Assembly: GCA_003577005.1 (NCBI GenBank)
Contig: QEUW01000166.1
Span: 1-15,277 of the forward strand
Direction of reading: 5' to 3'
Length of the DNA: 15,277 bases
DNA from: Chloroflexota bacterium
GTDB lineage: Bacteria; Chloroflexota; Anaerolineae; Caldilineales; Caldilineaceae
In this document: positions 1 to 6,504 of the stretch, in pieces
Layout: each line of letters begins with the position of its first letter
Numbering within the stretch: position 1 is the stretch's first letter
The notes under the pieces: generated by a model
What the model was told of the DNA's origin: nothing
Seen by the model: the letters and a program-made list of their open reading frames with translations, nothing else
Databases searched by the model: none
Made by a program: the position numbers and the translations under genes

Positions 1-16
1 CCAGTGGCTTGAGGCT

Positions 17-187
17 GGCAAGGGAACCCCTATCTGGGCGACGAGTTTCCCACTCCAGGGGCACCACAGGGTCTTCCCTTGCCACTTCTACGATACCAGT
101 GGGCACCCGTGGCCAGCGAGATTCGGGTCATTCAAAGGCTTCTGCGGCTACGGGTGCCCACTGGGCGCGGAGGACGGCGTAGAAGTG
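17..187. repeat. Nested inverted repeats, possible structured RNA or foldback element
   Basis: Two long hairpins lie back to back. The first pairs 17-26 with 74-83 (10 bp, perfect), continuing inside with 27-31/57-61 and 35-38/49-52. The second pairs 83-92 with 178-187 (10 bp, perfect), then 96-110 with 150-164 (15 bp, perfect), extendable to 114/146 with one G-T pair. All pairings were read directly from the bases. No open reading frame here looks real. It could be a small structured RNA, part of a longer RNA starting left of the window, or a palindromic repeat element. I do not recognise an RNA family; motifs of SRP, tmRNA, RNase P or tRNA were not seen. The strand is undetermined. Confidence 0.5.
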
Positions 188-232
188 CGGTAGTAGTACT
201 AGGAAGCCCCTTGAAAAATGGATGGCTGCGTC

Positions 233-263
233 GGTGCATCGCACGCGCAGCGTGCGATGCACC
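233..263. repeat. Perfect 14-bp hairpin with 3-nt loop
   Basis: Positions 233-246 are the exact reverse complement of 250-263, with the loop GCA at 247-249. The hairpin ends 33 bp before the chosen start codon of the acetyltransferase gene at 297. It would lie inside the coding region if the in-frame ATG at 222 were used, which argues against that start. There is no T-run after it, so a rho-independent terminator is not supported on the plus strand. It may be a leader structure, a protein binding palindrome or a dispersed repeat. Confidence 0.6.
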
Positions 264-296
264 TGGGCCTCTGGATGGTTCAGGCCACAAACATCT

Positions 297-1190
297 ATGG
301 TAGCGGTGCGAGCAGCGACGGCAGGCGATCTGGGCGAGATACGGCGCCTGTTAGCTCACGGGCGTCGCCTCTATCGCGCCACCGGCGACGAAGACTTACC
401 CGGGCTGGTCGAACGTCAAGTAGCAGTGGTGGGCGAGGAAGCAAGCCAGCTCTGGGGATTTTGTGCGCTGGCGCTGGAAAAACGCCCCCCCACGCTGCCC
501 CCAGCCGCTCCTGACCGCGCCTATCTGCGCATGTTGGCGCTGGCAGCAGGGTACGAACCGGCGGTTGCTGGCCGCCAGTTGCTGGCGACGGCCATCCAAC
601 TCGTGAGCGGCCACCGCTGGCCCCGGTTGCTCATCGCCCACGCTCCCGAGCCATGGCTGGAGAACCCTCTGGCGGCCGCCGGCTTTACACTCGCGGAACA
701 AGTACAAACCTTCCGCCTCGAACTGCTCTCGGCCCCTGTCGGACGTGAGCGTCCAGCGGTTGCGCCTGTCTCGTTGCGTCCTCTGTCCCTTACTGACTTT
801 GATGCGGTGGCTCAGCTTGATGCCGCAGCGTTTGACCCGCTCTGGCATTATGGCGCCAATGCACTGGGGGAATTGCTTTTCACCAGTCGGGTTCAGGTGG
901 CGCTCCTGGATGATCGCATCGTTGGCTATACCGCTATCACGCGACACGGTGACGAGGCACACCTGACACGCATTGCCGTCCATCCTGAGGTACAGGGCCA
1001 GCAGATTGGGCGGCTGCTGCTGGCCGACGCTATCGAGTACGCCTATCGTGATGGTGCCCGCGCCGTCACCCTCAATACGCAGGTTAGCAATACCCGTTCG
1101 CAACAACTCTATCGAGCGTATGGCTTCCGCCCAACCCGCCATCTGTTGCCGGTTTACACCCGGTTGATTGCACCCGCTGGCGGCGAATAG
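297..1190 (+). CDS. GNAT family N-acetyltransferase (two GNAT-like lobes)
   Basis: A 297-residue protein likely to transfer an acyl group from acetyl-CoA to an amine; the substrate cannot be told. The C-terminal half (about 158-290) is a convincing GNAT domain. Motif A is LTRIAVHPEVQGQQIGRLLL at 223-242, a slightly off-consensus pyrophosphate loop with Gln where the first Gly of GxG is usual. Motif B is NTRSQQLYRAYGF at 265-277. The N-terminal half (about 2-140) begins with a GNAT-like start (VAVRAATAGDLGEIRRLL) and ends in AAGFTLAEQVQTFRLEL. It seems to be a second, degenerate GNAT lobe lacking a clear CoA loop. The start is placed at ATG 297 because the domain begins there and the extra 25 residues from ATG 222 are Arg/Trp-rich and cross a perfect hairpin. 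No strong Shine-Dalgarno is visible. The gene stands alone. Family call is firm, function open. Confidence 0.85.
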   Translation: MVAVRAATAGDLGEIRRLLAHGRRLYRATGDEDLPGLVERQVAVVGEEASQLWGFCALALEKRPPTLPPAAPDRAYLRMLALAAGYEPAVAGRQLLATAIQLVSGHRWPRLLIAHAPEPWLENPLAAAGFTLAEQVQTFRLELLSAPVGRERPAVAPVSLRPLSLTDFDAVAQLDAAAFDPLWHYGANALGELLFTSRVQVALLDDRIVGYTAITRHGDEAHLTRIAVHPEVQGQQIGRLLLADAIEYAYRDGARAVTLNTQVSNTRSQQLYRAYGFRPTRHLLPVYTRLIAPAGGE

Positions 1191-1320
1191 ACCCATTCAT
1201 CCCCACGAACGTAAGTTATCCCCGGAGTTTTCCCCGTTCTTTTTTAGATTTGCTTCTGTTTGAACGGAACAGGGCTACATCATCTCCACAGAATTCCTCC
1301 AAAATTTCTCCATAATTGGG

Positions 1321-1329
1321 TGCTACACT
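1321..1329 (+). promoter_or_regulatory. Possible extended -10 promoter element
   Basis: TGCTACACT fits an extended -10 (TGn followed by TACACT, 4 of 6 matches to TATAAT). It lies about 70 bp before the ATG at 1397. No convincing -35 is present at 16-18 bp upstream, which is tolerated for extended -10 promoters. This is a consensus reading only. Confidence 0.3.
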
Positions 1330-1396
1330 AATTGTGAGCGATGCCCGCCGGTCGGGTTCGCGATACTGTAAATCGAGTGACAAAAGGAGAGGTACA

Positions 1397-2227
1397 ATGA
1401 ACATTTGGCAAAAACTGGCGCTGGTCATTGCCACTGTTGCCCTGGTTGGCGGTGCGCTCTATGCCGGCACGGCGTATGCGCAGACACCCACGCCAACGCC
1501 CGACAGCCAGAACGACGCCCAAACCCCTGGCGCTACGGTGAGAGGTTGGTTTATGGAGCGGTTTGGCGGCCGCGGTATGATGCGCGGTGATCACTTTGGT
1601 GGTCGCGGCATGATGCCCGGCGGGCGCTTTGGTGGTCGCAGCATGATGGGCCAACCCTTTGGCTTCATGGGCGCCCCTGTTCTCGCCGACCGTCTCGACA
1701 TTCTGGCTGAGGTCCTGGACATGACAACCGAGGAGCTTCAGGCGGAGCTGAATAGCGGCAAGACGCTCCTGGCAATTGCCGAGGCGCAGGGGCTCGATGA
1801 GACCGAGCTGCAAGCGGCATTCGAGGCGGCCCTAGGTGAACGGCTCGACCAGGCTGTTGCCGACGGTGATCTCACCCAAGCCCAGGCCGATGCGATCAAG
1901 GCAAACCTGGCGCGTGAAATCCCCTTCTTTGGACGAGGCTTTGGTTTGGACGGTTTTGGTATGCGTAGGCCAGGAATGGGTGGGCAGGTCCTTGCCGGTA
2001 TTATCGGCGACCCGAAAGAGCTTGTGGCCGAGGCTGCGGATATGACCGTCGAAGAGTTGGAAACGGCGATCAAGGGTGTCATCGAACAGCGGTTGGAAAG
2101 TGCCGTCGAAGAGGGCAAGATCACCCAGGGCGAAGCCGACGCATGGATGGAACGCCTGGAGGAGGGTCTGCCGTTCTTCGGTGAGGGATTCGGCGGGCGC
2201 TACCTCCAACGCGGCTGGCGGAGATAG
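1397..2227 (+). CDS. Exported DUF2680-like protein with Met-rich FGGRxMM repeats
   Basis: A 276-residue secreted protein. Residues 1-28 form a signal peptide (K6, hydrophobic core 8-22, AYA cleavage site before Q29), followed by a short TPTPTP linker. Residues 56-84 hold three copies of FGGR(G/S)MM spaced 11-12 residues apart. Two related helical segments follow (about 95-172 and 198-258), each with an MT(V/T)EEL core and a G(D/K)(L/I)TQ(A/G)(Q/E)AD motif, as in DUF2680 proteins; each ends in PFFG(R/E)GFG. The first copy is longer and holds LNSGKTLLAIAEAQGLDE. The ATG at 1397 has an excellent Shine-Dalgarno (AGGAGAGG at 1385-1392), so the longer reading from 1316 is rejected. It lies 194 bp before a two-component system and could be its target or an envelope partner. 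Met-rich repeats hint at metal (for example copper) binding, but that is inference. Confidence 0.8.
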   Translation: MNIWQKLALVIATVALVGGALYAGTAYAQTPTPTPDSQNDAQTPGATVRGWFMERFGGRGMMRGDHFGGRGMMPGGRFGGRSMMGQPFGFMGAPVLADRLDILAEVLDMTTEELQAELNSGKTLLAIAEAQGLDETELQAAFEAALGERLDQAVADGDLTQAQADAIKANLAREIPFFGRGFGLDGFGMRRPGMGGQVLAGIIGDPKELVAEAADMTVEELETAIKGVIEQRLESAVEEGKITQGEADAWMERLEEGLPFFGEGFGGRYLQRGWRR

Positions 2228-2255
2228 AGGATTTGCCGGAGGGTAGTCCAGCCAA

Positions 2256-2303
2256 AGGTTGTGTTGCAGATTGTGCGTACGAACGCAAACCGCAACACAA
2301 CCT
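2256..2303. repeat. 12-bp inverted repeat downstream of the DUF2680-like gene
   Basis: Positions 2256-2267 (AGGTTGTGTTGC) are the perfect reverse complement of 2292-2303, with a 24-nt spacer. It lies 28 bp after the stop codon of the exported protein and is not followed by a T-run, so it is not a classical terminator. It could act as a 3' end structure or be a dispersed palindromic element. Confidence 0.5.
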
Positions 2304-2329
2304 GGTATACTTATCCACAGTCTGATCTA

Positions 2330-2355
2330 TAGCGGCGGTTTCCATACCGCCGCTA
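2330..2355. repeat. 10-bp perfect hairpin, CGGTTTCCATACCG-type palindrome
   Basis: TAGCGGCGGT (2330-2339) pairs perfectly with ACCGCCGCTA (2346-2355) around a 6-nt loop TTCCAT. Its core GCGGTTTCCATACCGC closely resembles the hairpin at 10194-10212, suggesting copies of one small palindromic repeat family. It lies 66 bp before the response regulator start. Confidence 0.55.
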
Positions 2356-2421
2356 CGAGTTTGTGGTCTCTAGATCCACGATGGGGTCAGCAGTAGGCTG
2401 TTGTTTTGTGTGAGGCTGGCC

Positions 2422-3129
2422 ATGACACAACGAATCCTGGTTGTCGATGATGATCGCGAAATTGTCCGAGTCGTGCGCGCCTATCTGGAGCAGGCAGGTT
2501 ACCAGGTACTGAGCGCCTTTGATGGCGAGATGACGCTCCATGCCATCCGCCATGACCATCCCGATTTGGTCGTGTTGGATTTGATGCTGCCCGACCGCGA
2601 TGGCTGGTCGATCACCCAGACCATACGGGGGGATGCACGGCTGGCGGCGCTGCCTATCATCATGCTGACTGCGCGTGTGGACGATACGGACAAGATCGTC
2701 GGGCTGGAACTGGGGGCCGACGATTATATCACCAAGCCTTTCAACCCGCGCGAGGTCGTTGCCCGCGTGCGCTCACTTTTGCGCCGCAGCCAACTTAACC
2801 AGAGTGGACCAGCCGACCGGGTCCTCCAGGTGGGTGACTTGCTCTTGGATATAGGGCGCCACGAGCTTTTGCTCAATGGCGCACCGGTCGAACTGACACA
2901 GACCGAGTTCAAGCTGCTCCAGCTCCTGATGGAAAATCCAGGGTACGTCTTTGCCCGTATCGACCTCATCGAACAGGCGCTTGGCTACAATTACGAAGGA
3001 ATGGAGCGTACACTCGACAGCCATATCAAAAACCTGCGCAAAAAGATCGAGCCGGATCCAAAACAGCCGCGCTATATCCAGACCGTCTACGGCGTGGGCT
3101 ACCGGCTCGAAGGGGATGGGGCGAGATGA
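2422..3129 (+). CDS. OmpR/PhoB-family response regulator
   Basis: A 235-residue DNA-binding response regulator that would be phosphorylated by the adjacent kinase. The receiver domain is residues 4-121: acidic pocket D10/D11, phosphoacceptor D53 in VVLDLMLP, T83 in MLTAR and K105 in TKPF. The winged-helix OmpR-type effector domain is residues 134-231, with LTQTEFKLLQLL, RTLDSHIKNLRKKIE and the terminal YIQTVYGVGYRLE. All receiver catalytic residues are present. The start is ATG 2422 with GAGG about 6 bp upstream; a TTG at 2401 would add 7 unlikely residues. The stop overlaps the kinase start (ATGA), so the two are translationally coupled. Its targets are unknown; the exported protein gene upstream and the palindromes at 2256-2355 are candidates. 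Confidence 0.95.
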   Translation: MTQRILVVDDDREIVRVVRAYLEQAGYQVLSAFDGEMTLHAIRHDHPDLVVLDLMLPDRDGWSITQTIRGDARLAALPIIMLTARVDDTDKIVGLELGADDYITKPFNPREVVARVRSLLRRSQLNQSGPADRVLQVGDLLLDIGRHELLLNGAPVELTQTEFKLLQLLMENPGYVFARIDLIEQALGYNYEGMERTLDSHIKNLRKKIEPDPKQPRYIQTVYGVGYRLEGDGAR

Positions 3130-4484
3130 ACCGGCTCTGGGTGCGGCTCAGCCTCTATTTTGGGTTGCTCGTGCTGGCGGGTGTGTTGGTCACCGTTGGC
3201 CTCTCGCGAGCGCTCGTCAGCGACCGGGTGAGCGCATTGGTCGTCCCGGCGCAACTGCGGGCTACAGGCGGTGTGGTGGATACGCTGGCCGACTACTATC
3301 GCGACCACGGCAGTTGGGCCGGCGCCGAGGGGTTGCTGCGCGGCGTCCAGGCAGCAACCCCTCTCTGGTCGAGCCGGCTGAACGTGACGCTGGTGGACAG
3401 CACTGGCCGGCCAGTCTATCGCACCGGGCCAGGCGGTGGCATGGCTGGCCCGATGTGGGCCGAGCGACCATATGCGCGTATACCGATCGAGTTGGATGGG
3501 GAAACCGTAGGCGAATTGCAGGTGCGCATGGGCATGGGACCATCGCACAGCCGCCCCAACGCTGATCTGCCCGAGCAGTTGAGCCGGCTGCTCCTGTTGC
3601 TGGCCTTGGGGGGTGGAGTGGTAGGCATCACCCTCAGCATCCTTGCCAGCCGTAACCTGACCGCACCGCTCAGCCGGCTGGCCGCTGCGGCGCACGACAT
3701 CGGCGCCCGTAATTTCAGCCGGCGGGTCGAACTGGCCGGGACCGACGAAGTGCGCGAGGTTGCTCAAGCCTTCAACGAAATGGCCGACCGCCTGGAGCAG
3801 GCCGAAATGCTGCGCCGCAACCTGGTGGCTGATGTGGCGCACGAATTACGCACCCCGCTCAGCGTCCTCCAGGGCAACTTGCGGGCGCTGTTGGATGATG
3901 TCTACTCGCTCGATAAGGCGGAGATCAGCCGGCTTTACACGCAGACCCGACTGCTGAGCCGGCTAGTCAACGACCTGCACGACCTGGCCCAGGCTGAGGC
4001 CGGTCAACTGTCGCTCAGCTACCAAACTATCGACCTGGCGCAATTGGTGAGCGAAACCGTGGAGAGCCACCAGCCAGTGGCCGAAGCGTCCGGCATCACC
4101 TTGCAGGCAGATATTGGCCCAGACTTGCCCGGCTTGCCGGCAGACGAAGGGCGGATCACACAGGTGTTGCACAATCTGATTGCCAACGCCTTGCGCCACA
4201 CACCGGCTGGTGGGGCTGTCACGGTACGTGCTGCTGCGGCCGGCGGCGAGGTGCTATTGGCCGTCCAAGACAGCGGCGACGGGATCGCCCCCGAACATCT
4301 ACCCTACGTCTTCGACCGTTTCTATCGCACCGACCGTTCACGAGCACGTGACACCGGCGGCGTCGGTCTGGGATTGGCGATCGCACGTGCGATTGTCCTG
4401 GCGCACGGGGGGACTATTGAAGCAGCGAGCGGTGGGATGGGTCAGGGGAGCACCTTTACAGTGCGTCTGCCGGTGGAACGTTGA
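3126..4484 (+). CDS. Sensor histidine kinase with HAMP domain (BaeS/PhoR type)
   Basis: A 452-residue membrane sensor kinase paired with the preceding response regulator. Transmembrane segments lie at about 9-30 and 152-174 and flank a 120-residue extracytoplasmic sensor region containing LVDSTGRPVYRTG (89-101) and a Gly/Met-rich stretch (102-138, GGGMAGPM and RMGMGPSH). A HAMP linker spans about 175-227. The dimerisation domain has H239 in DVAHELRTPL. The ATP-binding domain has an N box (QVLHNLIANALRH, N350 and N354), G1 (DSGDGI, 382-387), F box (FDRFYR, 396-401) and G2 (GGVGLGLAI, 411-419). All catalytic motifs are intact. The first base overlaps the regulator gene by 4 bp. It ends only 6 bp from the convergent MFS transporter gene, leaving no room for a private terminator. 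Met residues in the sensor region echo the Met-rich exported protein upstream, but a shared ligand is speculation. Confidence 0.95.
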   Translation: MNRLWVRLSLYFGLLVLAGVLVTVGLSRALVSDRVSALVVPAQLRATGGVVDTLADYYRDHGSWAGAEGLLRGVQAATPLWSSRLNVTLVDSTGRPVYRTGPGGGMAGPMWAERPYARIPIELDGETVGELQVRMGMGPSHSRPNADLPEQLSRLLLLLALGGGVVGITLSILASRNLTAPLSRLAAAAHDIGARNFSRRVELAGTDEVREVAQAFNEMADRLEQAEMLRRNLVADVAHELRTPLSVLQGNLRALLDDVYSLDKAEISRLYTQTRLLSRLVNDLHDLAQAEAGQLSLSYQTIDLAQLVSETVESHQPVAEASGITLQADIGPDLPGLPADEGRITQVLHNLIANALRHTPAGGAVTVRAAAAGGEVLLAVQDSGDGIAPEHLPYVFDRFYRTDRSRARDTGGVGLGLAIARAIVLAHGGTIEAASGGMGQGSTFTVRLPVER

Positions 4485-4490
4485 GCCAGT

Positions 4491-5732
4491 TCAAGTAGCC
4501 GCCAATTCCAGCCGTTGTGCAGCCCAGAGCGCCCCTGCCATAAAGGCCAGCGAGCAGGCCAGCCCAATCGCCGCCACCAACACGATGCCGCCAAAGGCAA
4601 ACGCTGCTCCCGTACCCAGGCTGCCGGCGCCCGACGCTAAAGCTACCAACGATTCGCTAAAGCCTTGGGCGCGCCCACGCTCGTTGGCGGCCAGCGACTC
4701 GGACATGAGCGACGAACCGGCAATAAAGGTAAAGTTCCAGCCCAGCCCCAACAAAAAGAGCGCCACCATCAGATAGAGCACCCCACTGGAGAGGGGCGTC
4801 ATCAGGCTGGCGACGACCAGCACCAGCCCGCCGGCCATGATCATGGTAAAGCGGCCCAGCCGGTCGATCAGCCAGCCGGTTAGCGGCGCCAGCCCAAACA
4901 TCCCCAATGTATGGCCCATGAGCACCCAAGAAACATCTTCCAGCCCGTGGGCGTGGTGGGTCATGTGCAGCGGGGTGATGACCATGATCATCGTCATCAC
5001 CAGTTGGCCGATCACAAGTGAGGCGAGCGCCAGACGCAAGGTAGGCTTGCGAAAGATCTCACCTATAGGCCGCGCCCGGGTGTCGTCGCGCGCCGGTTTA
5101 GGGTCAAAACCCAACTGCCGGCTGGCAACCAGCGGGTCGGGCCGGAGAAAGAGAAAAGTCAGCACCATGGCAGTGGCGGCAATCAGGGTCGATACCCAAA
5201 AGGGACCGATCTCGGCCTGAAGGCCATACATTGTTGCGAGCCGGCTGCTTGGCCCCACCAGGAGCGGACCGCCGACCGAGCCAAGGGTGCCGGCCCACAC
5301 AAGCAGGCCAATGACACGCGCCCGTTGCGCCGGCGCATAGATTTCGGCGGCGGCATAGCGGGTCTGTTCGCTGATGCCCCGGCCCATGCCCAGCAGCATG
5401 GTGCCAAGACAAAACTGCCAGAATGAAAATTGCAGGATCGCCCACGCGCTCCAGATGGCGCCCACCGTGGCCAGTAGATAACCCAGCACGAAGGCCGGGC
5501 GCCGGCCATGTTTGTCCATAATCCAGCCGATTGGATAGCCGATAAGCGCACGGCCACCCAGCAAAAGGGTGCCCGGTAACCCGGCCAGGCTCTCGAAACC
5601 ACTGAGGCGAGCCGCCACAATTGTGGTCACAGTGAAGGTGGCGATCATGGCCGCACCAAAGAGGCTCTGCACCACAAAGAGCGTGCCCGTGATCCGGAAA
5701 CGGTCGCGTGCGGAGATAAGTGGAATGGACAT
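4491..5732 (-). CDS. MFS transporter
   Basis: A 413-residue integral membrane protein of the major facilitator superfamily, probably a drug or metabolite efflux permease. It shows about 12 hydrophobic segments split by a charged cytoplasmic loop at roughly 198-225. Motif A is GWIMDKHGRRPA (69-80) between TM2 and TM3, with a weaker copy GWLIDRLGRF in the second half. GMGRGISEQTRYAAAEIYAPAQRARVIG is typical for the loop after TM4. The start is ATG 5732, preceded by GGAG at 5 bp; this ribosome site lies inside the last codons of the Gre-like gene, whose stop TGA ends at 5735, so the pair is translationally coupled. A TTG six codons earlier is less likely. Substrate unknown. Confidence 0.9.
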   Translation of the reverse strand: MSIPLISARDRFRITGTLFVVQSLFGAAMIATFTVTTIVAARLSGFESLAGLPGTLLLGGRALIGYPIGWIMDKHGRRPAFVLGYLLATVGAIWSAWAILQFSFWQFCLGTMLLGMGRGISEQTRYAAAEIYAPAQRARVIGLLVWAGTLGSVGGPLLVGPSSRLATMYGLQAEIGPFWVSTLIAATAMVLTFLFLRPDPLVASRQLGFDPKPARDDTRARPIGEIFRKPTLRLALASLVIGQLVMTMIMVITPLHMTHHAHGLEDVSWVLMGHTLGMFGLAPLTGWLIDRLGRFTMIMAGGLVLVVASLMTPLSSGVLYLMVALFLLGLGWNFTFIAGSSLMSESLAANERGRAQGFSESLVALASGAGSLGTGAAFAFGGIVLVAAIGLACSLAFMAGALWAAQRLELAAT

Positions 5733-5734
5733 GT

Positions 5735-6148
5735 TCACTCCTGCTCCCAATGACCCACACCTTCAGGATGATAATCGCCCCACTTACCGCTGTACGAAGA
5801 GGCAAACATCTCAGCATTGGTTCGCTCGGCGCCAGCGCGGGCCTTTTCGAGGACCGCCTGGCGCCGAGCGGCTGCATCCTTGGGCTGCACGCCGGCTATG
5901 CGCCGCGCCCGCACGATTCGCACACGCTGGATGTCTCCCATCTGGTAGGGCGCACTGCTGCCGACCGGACGGCCCAGGATCGCTTTGGCTAGCGGTGTCT
6001 TTTCGCTCAGCAGGCCGGCATCGAGGTCTGCGGCCTCTTCACCGACGACGATAAACGCCATCATCTCCTGGTGGCCGGCCTGGTCGACCAACTCGACCTC
6101 GACCCACGCGCCAAATTCCACCAGATTGAGTTCTTTATCCTCTGCCAT
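5735..6148 (-). CDS. Stand-alone GreA/GreB C-terminal domain protein
   Basis: A 137-residue protein. Residues about 10-82 match the FKBP-like C-terminal domain of transcript cleavage factors GreA/GreB (VELVDQAGHQEMMAFIVVG, then DLDAGLLSEKTPLAKAILGRPVGSSA). The N-terminal coiled coil that enters the RNA polymerase secondary channel and carries the acidic cleavage residues is absent, so it cannot be a normal Gre factor. It may bind RNA polymerase like Rnk-type proteins or regulate the adjacent transporter. A basic Ala/Arg-rich tail (about 81-137) ends in a Tyr/Gly/His-rich segment. The start ATG 6148 has GAGGG at 6153-6157; in-frame ATGs further upstream lack a ribosome site. It is the first gene of an operon with the MFS gene and is preceded by a good promoter at 6258-6286. 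Confidence 0.8.
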   Translation of the reverse strand: MAEDKELNLVEFGAWVEVELVDQAGHQEMMAFIVVGEEAADLDAGLLSEKTPLAKAILGRPVGSSAPYQMGDIQRVRIVRARRIAGVQPKDAAARRQAVLEKARAGAERTNAEMFASSYSGKWGDYHPEGVGHWEQE

Positions 6149-6257
6149 TGATCCCTCTGAATGTTCATTCTTTGCCATTGAAGAGTGGAGGCAGACATCC
6201 CTATTCACTCACGGTTATCAAGCAACAATTGGAACGAGCGGACGCCTTATTAGAGTA

Positions 6258-6286
6258 ACTATACGCTAGAGGGGGCAAAAAAGCAA
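6258..6286 (-). promoter_or_regulatory. Sigma70-type promoter for the Gre-domain/MFS operon
   Basis: On the minus strand, TTGCTT (6286-6281) and TATAGT (6263-6258) are separated by exactly 17 bp. Each box has 4 or 5 of 6 consensus matches. It lies about 110 bp upstream of the ATG at 6148 and points toward it. Confidence 0.6.
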
Positions 6287-6426
6287 CCGCTGACGAAGCC
6301 AACATTCGCCGCTTGTGTTACACAGCTACCCATGACGGTTCCGTGAGCGCTCATTTTTCGAAATTATCTTTGGATGGCGTCATGCGAATCATATTTACAT
6401 AAGACGTTGATAGGGGGAATTGCTAC

Positions 6427-6455
6427 TTGTCTTTTGGACCAAGATCGAGTATACT
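6427..6455 (+). promoter_or_regulatory. Sigma70-type promoter for the GNAT-like gene
   Basis: TTGTCT (6427-6432) and TATACT (6450-6455) are separated by exactly 17 bp. The predicted start near 6462 gives a leader of about 40 nt before the GTG at 6505. The -10 box sits in an 8-bp palindrome (AGTATACT, 6449-6456), which could serve an operator. Confidence 0.6.
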
Positions 6456-6504
6456 TGTATCAGTCAGAATATAGAGTATATCCCGACTAGGGAGCGCACG
6501 TTTA

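Larger units (their letters stand above)
6149..6504. other. Divergent intergenic region with two opposed promoters
   Basis: This 356-bp stretch contains no credible gene. It separates the minus-strand Gre-domain/MFS operon from the plus-strand GNAT-like gene. It is clearly more AT-rich than its neighbours and carries a promoter for each side, listed separately. Between the promoters (about 6290-6425) I see no further clear motif; operator sites are possible but not identifiable by eye. Confidence 0.6.

Noticed and set aside
79..303. 74-residue plus-strand frame at the left edge
   Set aside because: It is Arg-rich, resembles no family, and crosses three hairpins; the region is better explained as structured non-coding DNA.
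396..1196. Long minus-strand frame opposite the first GNAT gene
   Set aside because: It is antisense to a clear GNAT domain; the translation shows no family motif and arises from GC-rich codon structure.
2256..2303. Rho-independent terminator after the DUF2680-like gene
   Set aside because: The loop is 24 nt and there is no T-run after the stem on either strand.
2401..2421. TTG start for the response regulator
   Set aside because: It adds seven residues before the family-typical start; the ATG at 2422 has a correctly spaced GAGG.
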